This document shows positions 34,794 to 46,283 of a stretch of DNA of 64,000 nucleotides, one piece after another. Under the pieces are notes generated by a model that worked only from the letters and a program-made list of their open reading frames with translations, did not search any database and was not told where the DNA came from. The translations under genes were made by a program, and so were the position numbers. The stretch comes from Microstegium vimineum (taxonomy: Eukaryota; Streptophyta; Magnoliopsida; Poales; Poaceae). Position 1 is the first letter of the stretch. Each line of letters starts with the position of its first letter. Location of the stretch: assembly GCA_022036555.1 (NCBI GenBank), contig CM039123.1, positions 8,991,217 through 9,055,216 on the forward strand. The letters are read 5' to 3'.

Positions 34794-36410
34794 TTCCCAA
34801 ACTCTAGCAAACAAACCATTGACAGTCCTCAACAATCAAACCACAAGTGCACTGACCCAACTGCCCCTGAAACCACTGACAAACCTCAGAACCAAACAGC
34901 TGAAAGAGTGGCACGCCGGCCCTGGACTGTCCTCGCGAGGCTTTGCCTCGATCCGTACTCGCGGGCTTTGCCCCGAGTTCACTGACACTGCCCACTGACT
35001 GATCCTCTGATCAATTGACCAACTGACCCTGCTCGTCGGAAATAGATAGAGATATAAACCATAAGCATATAACTAGAGGTGCGGATCTATAGAAGCATGA
35101 TATAAGGTAAGGATAGAGCGTGAACTTTCCAACTGCCATACCTCGAGCCGCTGACCAAAAAGGAGAGAAGATGAGAATTTTCCCGATCAATCGACCACAA
35201 TCCGCAATCCGCACCCTAATTAGGGCAAAAGGATGAAAGGATGGTGAGAGAAAGGCGGGGTGATTTGCAATTTCGGAGGGAAAATCATAGGAATTGAAAT
35301 TCACCTTGAAGCACTGCCGAGAATGATTGATTTTCAAATCAAGGTCTTGGAGGGGAGCTCCTTGGGCTGGAACTAGGCAGGGGAGAGGTGATGAGGCAAG
35401 GTGGATCAGCTCTGGGCTTCGGGCACAGGAACACAGTGGCGTAGGGGCGGACAGAAGCTCTGCGCGGTGGTGATGTGTGGCAGGGTGGTGGAGCAGCAGC
35501 GCAGCAGGGTGGAAGGGCGGCGCAGGGACGGAGGAGCACGGTGGCACAGGAGAGGTCCTGCGGCGGCGCTGGGAGAGACGGCGGCGAAAAGAACGGCGGC
35601 TAGGGTTTGGTACTCGGCGGGGCGGTGGACTGATCTGATCTGGCGAGACAGAGAAGATCGGGGTTTTCAAAAAAAAAATCGCTGTTTAGTTCGCGACGGA
35701 CGCTCCGTCGGTATGCGACGGACGCTCGGGGAGCGTCCGACGGCATCGTCCGTCGGGCTTCCAGAGCCGATTTGAAACGCCCAGTCGCATTGACCGCGAC
35801 GGACGCTCCGCGATGGACGCTTGGGAGAGCGTCCGTCGCCCTGTTAGCGGGCAATTTTAATCTCCGGACGATCGCGACGGACGCTGAGGCAATTGACACC
35901 GAGCGTCCGTCGGCAGCGTCCGACGCCTTAAAAATAGAATTTTTTCAAATTTTCTTTTTGCGTCTTTCTCCCAACCAAGTTCCAATCCCAATAAGATCCA
36001 AATAACACTTGATTGGACTTGATATGAGAACCATCTCTCAAACACTCATTTTCAAATAGTTTGCCATAGGCTTAAATTTAGTTTTTAGCTCAAAATATTC
36101 GAATGGAAGCACCAAGGAGACATCATATGGCCACAATAGGGATAGGGAAGTGACTTGAGCTTGGAATGCTCCCCCTAAGTGGATTATCATAGAGGATGCT
36201 CAAGAAACTTAACCAAAAAGAAAGGGCAAACAACACTCATGCATATGCTATGCAATACGAAAAGTGAATCTAGGTTGCTTGCAAGTTTAAACCGCGGTTA
36301 AGCTTTGTCACACGCTTTGAGGGCGGTTATCTTAACCGCGTTAGCCAAGCCTATGTGCATTACCATATTAAACATGTTATATTACATATGAATGCATGGT
36401 TCACACAAGC
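34794..36410 (-). promoter_or_regulatory. RNase H-to-ORF spacer with motif cluster and leader-like sequence
   Basis: This 1.6-kb non-coding stretch separates RNase H from the env-position ORF. On the minus strand it holds the GACGGACG cluster (35926-35694), a short T-run, then a GC-rich pyrimidine-biased segment with aaccctagccgccg and ccgccgtctctccc that looks like a plant 5' leader, then AT-richer DNA up to the ATG at 34793. A promoter for the ORF is a reasonable inference, but no clear TATA box was seen. Confidence 0.45.
35694..35926. repeat. Second GACGGACG / CGTCCG motif cluster
   Basis: The plus strand shows gcgacggacgctccgtcg, gcgacggacgctcgggg followed by agcgtccgacgg, and further paired units up to agcgtccgacgcc. 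The units match those in the LTR cluster at 30738-31172. Confidence 0.75.
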
Positions 36411-38335
36411 TCATCTTTTAGTGAAATTAGAGTGATCAAGCACATTTAACTCGCTTCTCAACCTACAAAAGGTTGTTTCATCGAGTGGTTTAGTGAAGAT
36501 ATCCGCCAATTGCTCTTCGCTCTTAACTCCAACTAGTGTTATGTCTTTCCTAGCCACATGATCTCTAAGAAAGTGATGGCGAATATCTATGTGCTTGGTG
36601 CGAGAGTGTTGAACCGGGTTGTTTGCAAGTTTTACGACGCTTTCATTATCACACAAAAGTGGAACTTCTTTTAAAAACACGCCGTAATCAAAGAGTGTTT
36701 GGGTCATATATAAGATTTGTGCACAACTTGCTCCCATGGCAATGTATTCCGCCTCGGCGGTTGACAATGCCACACTATTTTGCTTCTTTGAGGACCAAGA
36801 AACAAGTGATCTTCCTAGCATGTGACACCCACCGGAGGTACTCTTCCTATCAACCTTACACCCGGCGTAATCCGAATCGGAATAGCCAACTAGTTGGAAG
36901 GGAGCTCCTTTGGGATACCAAAGACCCATGCTAGGGGTGTGCCTAAGTACCTAAGGATTCTTTTAACCGCACAAAGATGCGACTCCTTAGGGTTTGCTTG
37001 AAACCTAGCACACATACACACACTAAACATGATATCCGGCCTAGAAGCGGTGAGGTAAAGTAAACTACCGATCATAGAACGATAAAGAGTTTGGTCGATC
37101 GGTTTACCTCCCTCTTCGAGATCGAGATGCCCATTAGTAGGCATTGGGGTCTTGATTGGCTTGCAATCCTCCATTTTGAATTTCTTGAGCACATCATAGG
37201 TGTACTTCTCTTGAGATATGAAGGTGCCCTCCCTCAATTGCTTCACTTGAAAGCCTAGGAAGAAGGTTAGCTCGCCAATCATCGACATCTCGAACTCCTT
37301 GGACATCAATGCACCAAATTCCTTGCTATGACCTTGGTTTGTTGACCCAAATATAATGTCATCGACATATACTTGGCAAACAAAGATCTCTCCATCTAGC
37401 ACCTTGGTGAAGAGTGTGGTATCTACTTTCCCGATCTTGAAGCCCTTCTTGAGTAGGAAGTCCCTTAGCCTCTCATACCAAGCTCTTGGAGCTTGCTTCA
37501 ATCCATAGAGTGCCTTGGACAACCTATACACATGATTAGGACAATTTGGGTCTTCAAACCCGAGAGGTTGTGAGACAAAAACAAGTTCATTAATGAAACC
37601 ATTAAGAAAGGCACTCTTCACATCCATTTGAAAAAGTTTCATTTTATGGTGTGAAGCATATGCCAAAAGGATACGAATGGCTTCTAGTCTTGCAACCGGT
37701 GCAAAGGTCTCCCCAAAATCCAAGCCTTCAACTTGGGAGAACCCCTTTGCCACCAATCTTGCCTTGTTTCTCACAACCACGCCTTGATCATCTTGCTTGT
37801 TCCTAAACACCCACTTGGTGCCAATGATTCTTGCTCCTTTGGGCTTTTCTACTAGTGTCCACACTTCGTTCCGGGTGAAGTTGTTCAACTCTTCGTGCAT
37901 AGCGTTCACCCAATCCGAATCCGCAAGTGCATCCTCCACACTAGAAGGCTCAACAAAGGAAACAAAAGAGTGATGTTCAATATAAGAAGCAAGTTTAGAT
38001 CGAGTTGTTACTCCCCTTGATGGATTCCCTATGATGAGGTCTTGAGGATGTGCTTGAAGCATAGGTGTAGATCTTCTATTGATCTCTTGGGGAGGAGGTT
38101 GAGGTGCTTCAACATTGCTTGCTTCGGCCTCGGCTTGATCTTGAGGGATGTGAGTGTCTTCTTGAGCCTCCCTCACTTGATCTTCTTCATCAACTTGAGG
38201 CGTGTGAGGTGGAGAAGGATCTTGATTTGCTTCATCTTCAACTTCTTCCACCTCCTGTGGGTTGATAGCACCAATTGGCATGTTCTTCATTGCCTCCCTC
38301 AAGGGTTCATCACCTACATCATCACCTACAGTCAA
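36411..38335 (-). pseudogene. SIRE-like copia RT and RNase H
   Basis: From 38335 leftwards on the minus strand: an acidic, Pro-rich linker, the pre-RT region (WVNAMHEELNNFTRNEVWTLV), RT with KARLVAKGFSQVEGLDFGETFAPVARLEAIR, FQMDVKSAFLNGFINE, LYGLKQAPRAWYERL and the catalytic YVDDIIFGS (about 37370), then SRPDIMFSVCMCARFQANPKESH. A one-base indel near 36920 moves to the RNase H frame (GYSDSDYAGCKVDRKSTSGG, ALSTAEAEYIAMGA, LCDNESVVKLANNP, HIDIRHHFLRDHV). Integrase, protease and gag are absent because a deletion joins codons upstream of RT to the 5' LTR at about 38330. Confidence 0.9.
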
Positions 38336-38593
38336 AGGTAAAAAGAGAAGCCCTATCTAATTCTAAGTGCCCTTCATCTCCTTATGGCACTTAGCCTATC
38401 ATTCTAGGGTCTTCGTCATGTCTTCCTAACAACCGAAATGATATCCATCTTGGGGGCTAAGTGATGACCATTAGAGCCCATTCTCCTTGATCACTATGGC
38501 TAAGCTACGCATAGCCTCTGCAAAACACACGTTAGCCATAATAATCTCTAATTGTCGTTAATCACCGAAACCAACTAGGGCCATGATTCTTCA
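38330..38593 (-). repeat. Truncated 5' LTR of SIRE-like element
   Basis: The minus strand starts TGAAGAATCATGG at 38593 and follows the 3' LTR to about 38330, matching 31347-31610, where it meets pol at gtcaaaggta. The rest of the LTR, with promoter and motif cluster, is lost, so the element cannot start its own full transcript from this side. Confidence 0.85.
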
Positions 38594-38598
38594 CCCAC
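38594..38598. repeat. Right target-site duplication CCCAC
   Basis: This matches 29988-29992. Confidence 0.9.
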
Positions 38599-39189
38599 CA
38601 CCAATCATACAAGACACGTGACAGTGCATGGTTTGGAGGAGCATTATAACTCAAACATTGCTGAGGGATCATTCTACTTCACTATCGCATATGTAGACAA
38701 GAACACTATCGCACATGATAGTAGAACATCGTAAGAATGACATTAAAACAAATATGACTTGGTATATCCCATTAATCCTTTGGGGATCTCTATCTCCATC
38801 TAACTGTTCATCATGATGATTTCCATCTCTATGATCCATGTATGCCATCCTCCTGTGATGAATCCACCAAGACTATCTACCAGTAACACAAGGCAGTGAA
38901 GTAATATTACATAATCGCGCATAGAATCATCACAGATTGGCACGCAGGCCATTACATTTGAATTGACAATATATGTGGCTTTAGCCATGTTGTCATACTC
39001 ATGACGTGCAAGCCATGAATTAGTTACATACATGCATAGTTTTGTGATGTTTTGACCAACCAGAATGTTGACGAAATCAGCATCAACACCAGCCTAGCAG
39101 CCTAGCCCATCGACATGCTTTCTCTCTCCAAGCCAATCTTGACCGCCTTTCCATCTCTTCTTTCCTGCACGCCCGCTACCCAACCTACC
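38599..39189. other. Continuation of host copia leader, unassigned
   Basis: The sequence follows the target site of the SIRE-like insertion, so before that event it was continuous with 29575-29992. It has no supportable ORF. It may include the remains of the copia 5' leader or LTR; no boundary was identified. Confidence 0.4.
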
Positions 39190-40488
39190 ACCGAGGAGTA
39201 AACTAGGTATCATTATTTATATTTTACCATAGGGAGGAATAGTGGCTAAGATAATTGACAAATATGTATACTTATGATAAAACCCATAACATAGAACATA
39301 TACTTTATCAGGGGTAAGCCAAATAGATATATATGATAAGTATAAGGCATTGATGGTAAATGTTTACAGAGATAGTATTAGAAACTCTCTAATGAAGTAA
39401 AGGGTAACAAGAGATTAGTTAAGAGATAGAATTCCCAAGTCATTTCTTATTTACTAGTTATTTACATCTATTCTAGCATATATACTCTCATCTATAGAAT
39501 TAAAGACATTAGATCTATGTATAAGGAGCATTACTAAGGAAGGTTAAGAACAACTTGTCCTCCATCACAATTAGGTTCTACTTGTCCTATAAACAGGGAG
39601 TATACTACATAGGACTCAGCAGGATTATCACACCCATGATCTACCACATGACCCAACCTATAGGGTGCATCCATAGCTAAACAACACATAAGCACCACAC
39701 TTATATAATGTTGACCACTTAACTCACTCGAGAAATGGACTAAGTGCTTTGCAAACATATGCATAAACTCATTATCAATGAAGACTATATCAAGAAATCT
39801 ACTAGAGCAAGCTAGGAGCATAATAAACAAAAAACATAGTATTGAATAAGAACAATGTCATAAATGAAGAGATACAAGAGCTATACCAGTCTCTAGACGA
39901 TGGATCTAGAATCCTAAGTGCTAGCTCAGCTCTACTTCAACCTAGCTAGCTAGCCTATACTTGAACTTTGAGGTATTGGAGGCCTAATCGAATTTTCTAG
40001 TGGAAGCGCTAGCTTTGATGAACAAGGAGATAATGCTTAAGGATTCTTTGCTTTTGAGCTCTCTCTAGGAGGTGTTTGGGGCTTCTTTTATAGCCCTGGG
40101 AATCAACATGAGCCTTTAGATCAAACCAACTTAAGCAACGGCTTAGATGCATCCTCAAGGTCGATCCAGACTATAGGTGGGCCTAAGGTAGGCCCACCGA
40201 CCTACATGTGGGGCCGGCTGGCCCTTCCTAGCGGTGACTTGACCTCCGCTTCTTCTTGGCGGCTTTTGGTTCCTTCTAGAACCTTCATGTGTAGAGGTCG
40301 TAGTAGAATTCCTATTTTCTATTTATGTTTAAGTCCTCCTTTGCATCTTTTTAGATAAATCTCTGCAAAATTACAGATTCACCAAAACTATGAAATTTTG
40401 TCAATATAACCCCTAGACCTATGTTGATGATTGATTTTGTGCCCTTTCTCATAATTGGTTGACGGTTTAAAGTGGAAGTTATCTACCG
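39190..40488 (-). repeat. LTR-like repeat (family D, copy 3)
   Basis: It shares phrases with 18560-19080 in the same order, including gatctaccacatgacccaacctatag, agcaccac and ctatacta/ctatacca-type segments. A CTATAAAAG box lies on the minus strand (plus 40085-40093). The segment ends with ctaccgtcaaca, whose reverse TGTTGACGGTAG looks like an LTR start. Probably a solo LTR or LTR remnant; exact ends are uncertain. Confidence 0.5.
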
Positions 40489-42155
40489 TCAACAATCATT
40501 GTAGCACTTCACCCAAAAGTATTCAGGGTATCGTAATTCAATAAGGAATGGAGGTGTAAAAGGTCTCAAAACTAGATTCCCTAGAAAAACTGAAAGAAGG
40601 GTAGCCTAGACAATGAGGTTTTTCTAAGCATAGAGATCTTATAGCAACATAGCTTGGTCACTAAAGGCTTACTTTGATCACTAGTCTCCCAAGTGATACC
40701 AGTATGTAGTTCTATGTCAAACTCGGATGTGGGAGATTATGAGGGATGGACAGGGCTATCACCACCTGCCGCATACCCCTCGACCACAAAGAACGTGACA
40801 AACAAAGGTAACTTCTAGCTTAGACACCACATCTACACCATTGGTCACTTCTCTAGAATTGGCTAGAAACTCCCATCTTTAATAGAGTATTTTTGTCACA
40901 AGGACGAATGATGAACTCACAAGCAAATAGTGAACAAAGGTAACCTATTTAAGAACTCAACACCAAGCATAAACACAAACTTCTTACTTCAAGTAGTAAC
41001 ATGGTTCCGTCACCCCATCCACCCGATATACAAGATCAACTTGCCAAGTACAAGAAGTAAAGGTAGTGAAACTCTAAAATTCCTCTAACTATTTCTCACT
41101 CCCTCCCTATATGAGTCTAGCTAGAAGCTAATATGGTAGTGTAACTTGCTCTTCTTCTTTTCTCCAAGTGTATGATGATCTTGATAGGGGGTAGCCATCT
41201 CCTTTTATAGCCCAAGTAGGTTGGTTTCATAGCGTATTTTAGGGAGATCCACCACAACCACCTTCTTAGACATTAATGGCAACGCCTTACTAAAGTTGGC
41301 CTGAGAGGCGGTGATGGGGATATCAGCGCAGCCCTGGTACGCACCCGGGTAGAACTGCCCCACCGCCGCCTTTTGAAAGGTGGGCTCTTGGTTTGTCCTA
41401 GAGCGTGACCAAGTGGGTTTGGGAACTAGATGTGCTAGGTGAGTGGGCCTTTGCTCCTTCTTTCTTCTGTTTTGCTAGGAACATTGTGACATGAGTATTT
41501 ATTTTATATTTCTTATTTCCAATAGCCCATCTTGGCATGTTTATGAATTTGTTCCTGCAAAATACATAATTCACCAAAGCCTATGGAAATTGTTAGTTCA
41601 AGGCTTGCCAAGTACAAGAAGTTGAGGCAGTCAAAACATCAAGATTCCTCCAACTCTTCCTCACTTATTCTTTATCTTAGTCTAGCTAAAAGCTAATGTG
41701 AAAGTGTAGATTGCTCTTCTTATTTTCTGCAAGTGTATGATTATGAATGAGAGGGTGACCTTCTCCATTTATAGCCCAAGTAGATAACACATAGGATATT
41801 TTAAGCAACCCACGAAAAGCACCTTCAAAGCATTCATGTTAATGGCTACCAAAGGTGGGCCCCAAGGCAGCAAGAGGGAGTGTGCTCACACCCAGGTAGC
41901 ATCATCCCGCCACTGCCTTTGGTAGTTGGGGTCCTAGTTGGTCCTAAAGCATGACCAAATGAGTTTGGAGCCCAGAGGTGCCTTGTCTGTTGGCCTCTAC
42001 TCCTTTATTTTATTTCACACGCAAATTATGACATGAGTATTTATTTTATATTTTTTCTTTGCTTTTGGCCCATCTTTGCATGTTTTATGAACTTGTTCTA
42101 GCAAAATGCATAATTCATAAAAAATTATGGAAATTCTTAGTTCAAGGTTTGATTT
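40489..42155 (-). repeat. Further LTR-like remnant with internal tandem duplication
   Basis: This block begins near tgtagcacttcacccaaaagtattc, as do other family D copies, and has minus-strand TATA-like boxes at 41202-41210 (CTATAAAAG) and 41766-41774 (CTATAAATG). Units 41040-41603 and 41604-42155 are diverged direct repeats with a period of about 564 bp (landmarks cttgccaagtacaagaagt, agtgtatgat, ttatagcccaagtag, ttagttcaagg). No protein is encoded. Confidence 0.6.
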
Positions 42156-43923
42156 CTAGGTTTGGTATTGCCTTTGAATGATTTTTATATAAATGTTTGC
42201 ATTGAAAAGTGTGAGTTATGAACTGCCGACAAAGAGTAGGATAGGAGAAACCATAGGTCTTCCCAATGAGTATCTTCTTCTTTATTCTTTTTGCCACTGA
42301 AAAATAAGGAAGACTAATATAAAACTTATTCTCCCTAGTCATTCATCGTGGTTAGATCTAACCACAACAAACGTAGAAGAGACCAGAAAAAATTATTCTA
42401 CGGCAGCGACATCATCTACTCCTTGATGTCTCCGTTCAAAAAAATAAGTCTCCATATTGTCATGCCAAGAAAGTTGTTGGCACTATTATCATCCTCATCT
42501 TCAACAGAGTCATCATGGAGAAAACAAATTCACCCTGCCCTCTCATCGGGGAGGATGAGAAAATAAATCTCCAATAACTAGAAACTTTGCATGAAGAGAC
42601 ACTAACCCAAAAGAATTTAGTTTACTAGAAAACTTATTAAAATGGTAGATCCATACTCCCTTCGGCCACCGGTGAGATGTCGGAGGGAGAGAAAGGGGCA
42701 CCAGTGGTGGTGGCGGCGGCAGTGGCGGATCTAGCTAGGATGAGGTGGGAAGGCCCAGATCTATACGCTCAGGTCGGCTGTGAGTAGATGATTGCAACTA
42801 TTATCTATTGGGCGTCACTTTGGGTTGCAATCTACGCATCAAGATATTCCTACCCTGCCTTAGTCTGGAGGTGTGAGTCCATACTAATCAGTTTATAGGT
42901 TGTTTACATAATGTTTAGCCTTTCGAGACAAAATAACACTTGTGATGGAGTATTGTGTAATACATATATTAGGAAGATTCGGTTGACATACTTTCTTCGT
43001 CCCAAAATAATCGTTATTTTTGCTTTCTGAAAAATAGTTTAGACTAATTTTATATAAAAATGTGATACACAAGTAATATCATTAGATAGATCTTTAAATT
43101 TATTTTTATAATAAATTTATTTAATTTTATATAAATATAGTCAAACTTATAACACGAAAATAAAAAAACAAAAGTTGTTTTTGGACAGGTGGAGTAGTAG
43201 CACAACAAGAAACAGTAGCAACGGGCGTGGGCTGAGCCCATGCATGAGCTTCGTTTCTGAACCGCAGATCATCCGGCCGGCGCCCCGTTCAGAGGTTTCA
43301 GTGCTCCACTCCCCTTTGGCTGCGGGGAAAACACGAGGAACCGGCGTCCTCGGCGACGCTATGCCTGCTGCAGCCGAATAAATTAGGTGGCCGCAGCCTT
43401 TTCCCCCCGGACGCCGGGCGCGCGCGCTGCCTTGCATCATCATCGTCAGCTTTGGCAACGGCGAGTTTGGGAGCATTCCGGTGTCAGCGTCCTCGGGATG
43501 TCGCGCCGGTCTCGGCCCAAAAGGCACTGCCCAAAGCTGCTGCCGCTGCCGCCGTGCCGCCGTGCCGCCGATAAATTTATGGGGTCTCTCTGCTCTCTCT
43601 CTCCAACTAACTGCATGTACGTCATGGTGGTGCTGCACTGCTAGTGCTATCTGCTACCACCAGTAGAGTGTACGTACTAGATAGATGGTCGCTCTATCCA
43701 AAGAAGCATGCATGCCACTCTATCACCAATCAGGATTAAAGTACTCTTTAGTTTCAGTTGATGTAAAGTCCTTCGTTTGGTTAGTTTAAAAAGAAAACGT
43801 CTTATCTATTGTCAAGTGTGTGGTATAGGTGGGGTGATAAGCTACGCGCGAAGCTGTGCATGAGGTCTTGAGTTTAAATCTCATGTGGCGCATGGGTGGG
43901 ATGTATTATTTTTTTAGTTATAA
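42156..43923. other. Unassigned DNA with a Stowaway-like end and a GC-rich patch
   Basis: A sequence near 42993 (ttcttcgtcccaaaataatcg) resembles a decayed Stowaway-type MITE end. At 43250-43600 there is a GC-rich patch with ORFs in several frames but no recognisable domain, splice context or start context. I do not support a gene here. Confidence 0.4.
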
Positions 43924-44037
43924 GGACCTTTAGTCCCGGTTCTGGCAACCGGATTTAGTGAATGACTTTTAGTCCCGAATTCATAGTCTCGATTGGAAAA
44001 CAGGGACTAAATCCCGTTTCCAACCGGGATTAAAAGC
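43924..44037. repeat. Inverted-repeat element with ggacctttagtcccggtt ends
   Basis: The left side reads ggacctttagtcccggttctgg and the right side ccaaccgggattaaaagct, which are near complements, with further complementary pairs inside. This motif recurs in grass DNA transposon termini. I could not fix a target duplication or superfamily. Confidence 0.5.
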
Positions 44038-44224
44038 TAGTTCTCTACCAATGTAAAAAAGGAACATAAAAATTATAATTTTTCTATGCCATGGGCTAGA
44101 GAAAACAAGATATTTGAAGGCGATACTTAGGCTGGTTGTAACACCTCGGCCTAGGGCTTAATAGGATTAATAGGATACTCATACCAACAAGTTGTAACTT
44201 CTTTTCCGGAAGCCCATCTGTTGA

Positions 44225-44283
44225 GAACTATAGGGTTAAGCATGCTTGGCCTGGAGCGATAGGTGACGGACCGGGATGTCCTT
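44225..44283 (+). repeat. 5S rRNA-derived segment inside Cassandra LTR
   Basis: ggttaagcatgcttggcctggag resembles 5S rRNA box A (AGTTAAGCGTGCTTGGGC), and gataggtgacggaccgggatgtcc resembles box C with the end of 5S. A more mutated version lies in the right LTR around 44656-44708. The Pol III control elements are only partly conserved, so transcription is uncertain. Confidence 0.75.
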
Positions 44284-44410
44284 CCCGGGGGTGCATGAGT
44301 GAGAATAAAGTGCACCGAAAAGACTGATGTTGGTCTGTGGGGGCAGTCTATGTCATAGGTAAGCTATCAGGTGTTAACGGGTCTGGCCTCGAGAAGGCGG
44401 GCCATTACAA

Positions 44411-44424
44411 AAGATATTAGAGCC
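44411..44424 (+). other. Primer-binding site of Cassandra (tRNA-iMet type)
   Basis: AAGATATTAGAGCC lies one base after the left LTR and differs by a few transitions from the site complementary to initiator tRNA-Met. Confidence 0.7.
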
Positions 44425-44759
44425 GACCCTCGCGGTTTCACAGACGTATAGCTCGGGAGCTTGGACATGTTGCGCATGGTTCCAGAGAGGGCATGACACC
44501 TAGGCCGAGGAGCTGGAATACTATACGGACGTTCCTGGCCTATGGTTGATCGACGAGGAAGTCGGTCTCCTAAAGGGATGAGGATATAACACCCGACCTA
44601 GAGCTTAATAAGATTAATATGATACTCATACCAACAAGTTGTAACTTTAACTCCAGGGTTAAGCGCTTAGCTTGAAGTAATGAGTGATCGATCGAGAAGT
44701 CCTTCCGGGGAGGCGCATAAGTGAGGATAAAGTGCGCCGAAAAAACTGGTTAAGAAATG

Positions 44760-45160
44760 CCGGTAGAGGTGGGACTTGGGAGCACGGCACGGCTGTCTCT
44801 TCGTGCCGCTTCGGGTCGTGCCCTCTAGGCACGCGGGGCATGTCGCATGTCGGGCCATGCCGATATGGCACGGTAAACCTTTTTTTCGATCAAAGTACGG
44901 CCCGTGGCACGCTGATATGCAACGCTAGCTTATGCCACACATCAAAAAAATTTCATGCTGACATGGCATGGCATGGCATGGCATTGCTGACACACTAGCT
45001 TATGTCGTATCGAAGACTTTTTATGCTGACATGGCATGACATGGCCTAGTACGCCTCACATGCCTAAAAGACACATCCTGAAGCGGTACAAAGTATAAGA
45101 GGGCTAGGCCACGCCGGCACAGCATGACACGGTCCAAATTCCATCTCGAGTCCCGGAGCT
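44760..45160. repeat. GGCACG-rich hAT-like MITE remnant
   Basis: Many degenerate GGCACG/CGTGCC and GGCATG units occur, including ggcatggcatggcatggcat near 44965. The same kind of sequence is found in 61406-62116, where ends and an 8-bp target duplication can be seen. No ends could be fixed here. Confidence 0.4.
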
Positions 45161-45719
45161 TGAGTGACATATATTTGTTGATTGAACAAAATGTGTGAAT
45201 CTTTAGAGTGGCATGTTTTTAGGACAGACGGAGGTTATGTGTGTCCAATAGTGTGGCGCAACCAAAAGCGATACGCGCATGACCCTTCAGCATCACTTAC
45301 CCATACGTACCGTCACGTACGAAGAAGGCCAGGGAAAAAAAACACTTGACACAGCAGCCTGTGTGTGATTTCTCCCAACCAACCTTGTCACACATGAGCC
45401 ACGGTAGCAATAATGGACGCACCCCATGAACTGTATATATAAATCAACTGATTTGATGCTGGCTAAGTGTGGAAGGAGCAGACAGACGTAAGCGAATAAT
45501 TAACTCAGGGAATAATTTGATTGTGATTTAACAAGTTAAATTGAGAGGAACGTACACAACATCAGCATCTCCTCAGTGCTTTCTTTAAAACGTCAGGTCG
45601 GAAACTGAACTAAAAGAAACTCGGGAGCTAGAAAATGACGAGGCAATAATTTATATATTTTCTCACCAATGAATGCATGGAACCAAATTATTAGACGCAT
45701 CCACGGAAATATTTATTTA
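45161..45719. other. Unassigned intergenic DNA
   Basis: No ORF, repeat or RNA feature could be supported. Confidence 0.5.
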
Positions 45720-46283
45720 GAGCAACTCCAACAGTTCTCCAAAAAATAAACACTATAATGGGGCTCTGTTAAATAGTTCTTTTTCCAAAATCAATTCCTC
45801 CCGCAACAGTTCCCCAATATTTCCCACCCTAAATTTTGTAGTTCTCCCACATCGCAATGAGTAGAACGCAGATCAGAATAGTTGGATCGATGGTAGCTGT
45901 ATTTTCTTGGTTGACAAAATGACTATATCATCAAATTACCTAGGCTTTGGCCTTTGTTTTTTTCATGCAAATATTTTAGCCACATTGCAGTTAAAGATTG
46001 GCAGCTGGTTACCTGCATCATCGCCAGCAACGAGCACTGATCGAGGAGCATCACCGCCACCCGCACGGGAGACCTGCACACAGGCAAAGGCCCACCAAAT
46101 TTGCAAGCACCAGAGAGGATTGGGGGAGCTTTAGTGTGTTGCAAATATGAGGGGCGCGGGGTAGAAATTTGGAGGCGTGGTAATTTTGGGGAAAACAAAG
46201 GGGAGCTGTTGGAGCCTGGATTTACACCTTAGCTTCTAAAATTTTGTTTTGGGACTGTGGTTGGACATCTCTTGGAGTTGCTC
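45720..46283. mobile_element. PIF/Harbinger-like MITE with TTA duplication
   Basis: The left end is TTA|GAGCAACTCCAACAG and the right end CTTGGAGTTGCTC|TTA, so the termini are inverted repeats with a TTA target duplication. Length is 564 bp. The inner ORFs are short and match no transposase. These ends are typical of Tourist-type elements in grasses. Confidence 0.75.

Larger units (their letters stand above)
29993..38593 (-). mobile_element. Maximus/SIRE-like Ty1/copia element with internal deletion
   Basis: This 8601-bp element on the minus strand is flanked by CCCAC. It has an intact 3' LTR (29993-31610), a polypurine tract, a long ORF in the env position, RT-RNase H, and only the first ~264 bp of the 5' LTR (38330-38593) fused to the middle of pol. 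Primer site, gag, protease and integrase are missing. The 5' LTR piece differs from the 3' LTR at only two or three of about 260 bases by eye, so the insertion is young and the deletion is younger. The long RNase H-to-LTR region with its own ORF is typical of the SIRE/Maximus/Opie lineage. Confidence 0.85.
44137..44749 (+). mobile_element. Cassandra TRIM retrotransposon (5S-carrying), truncated right LTR
   Basis: The left LTR 44137-44409 runs from TGTAACACC to GGGCCATTACA. It is followed by aagatattagagcc, a good match to the initiator tRNA-Met primer site TGGTATCAGAGCC. A short internal domain of about 175 bp leads to a purine-rich gggatgagga and a second LTR from 44585 (TATAACACCCGACC) that matches the first until about 44749. 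Both LTRs contain 5S rRNA-like sequence. Size, primer and 5S content are the defining traits of Cassandra elements, which encode no protein. Confidence 0.85.

Noticed and set aside
35011..35670. 219-codon minus-strand ORF as a gene
   Set aside because: It is Pro/Arg/Ser-rich, overlaps ORFs on both strands and lies in the non-coding spacer of the SIRE-like element. Its composition reflects a GC-rich leader, not a known domain.
43147..43638. 163-codon minus-strand ORF with a plus-strand counterpart
   Set aside because: GC-rich patch open in several frames, no domain, no intron signals that extend it, and no start context to favour one frame.
44225..44283. A functional 5S rRNA gene
   Set aside because: Only the 3' half is similar, with many changes, and it sits inside a Cassandra LTR.
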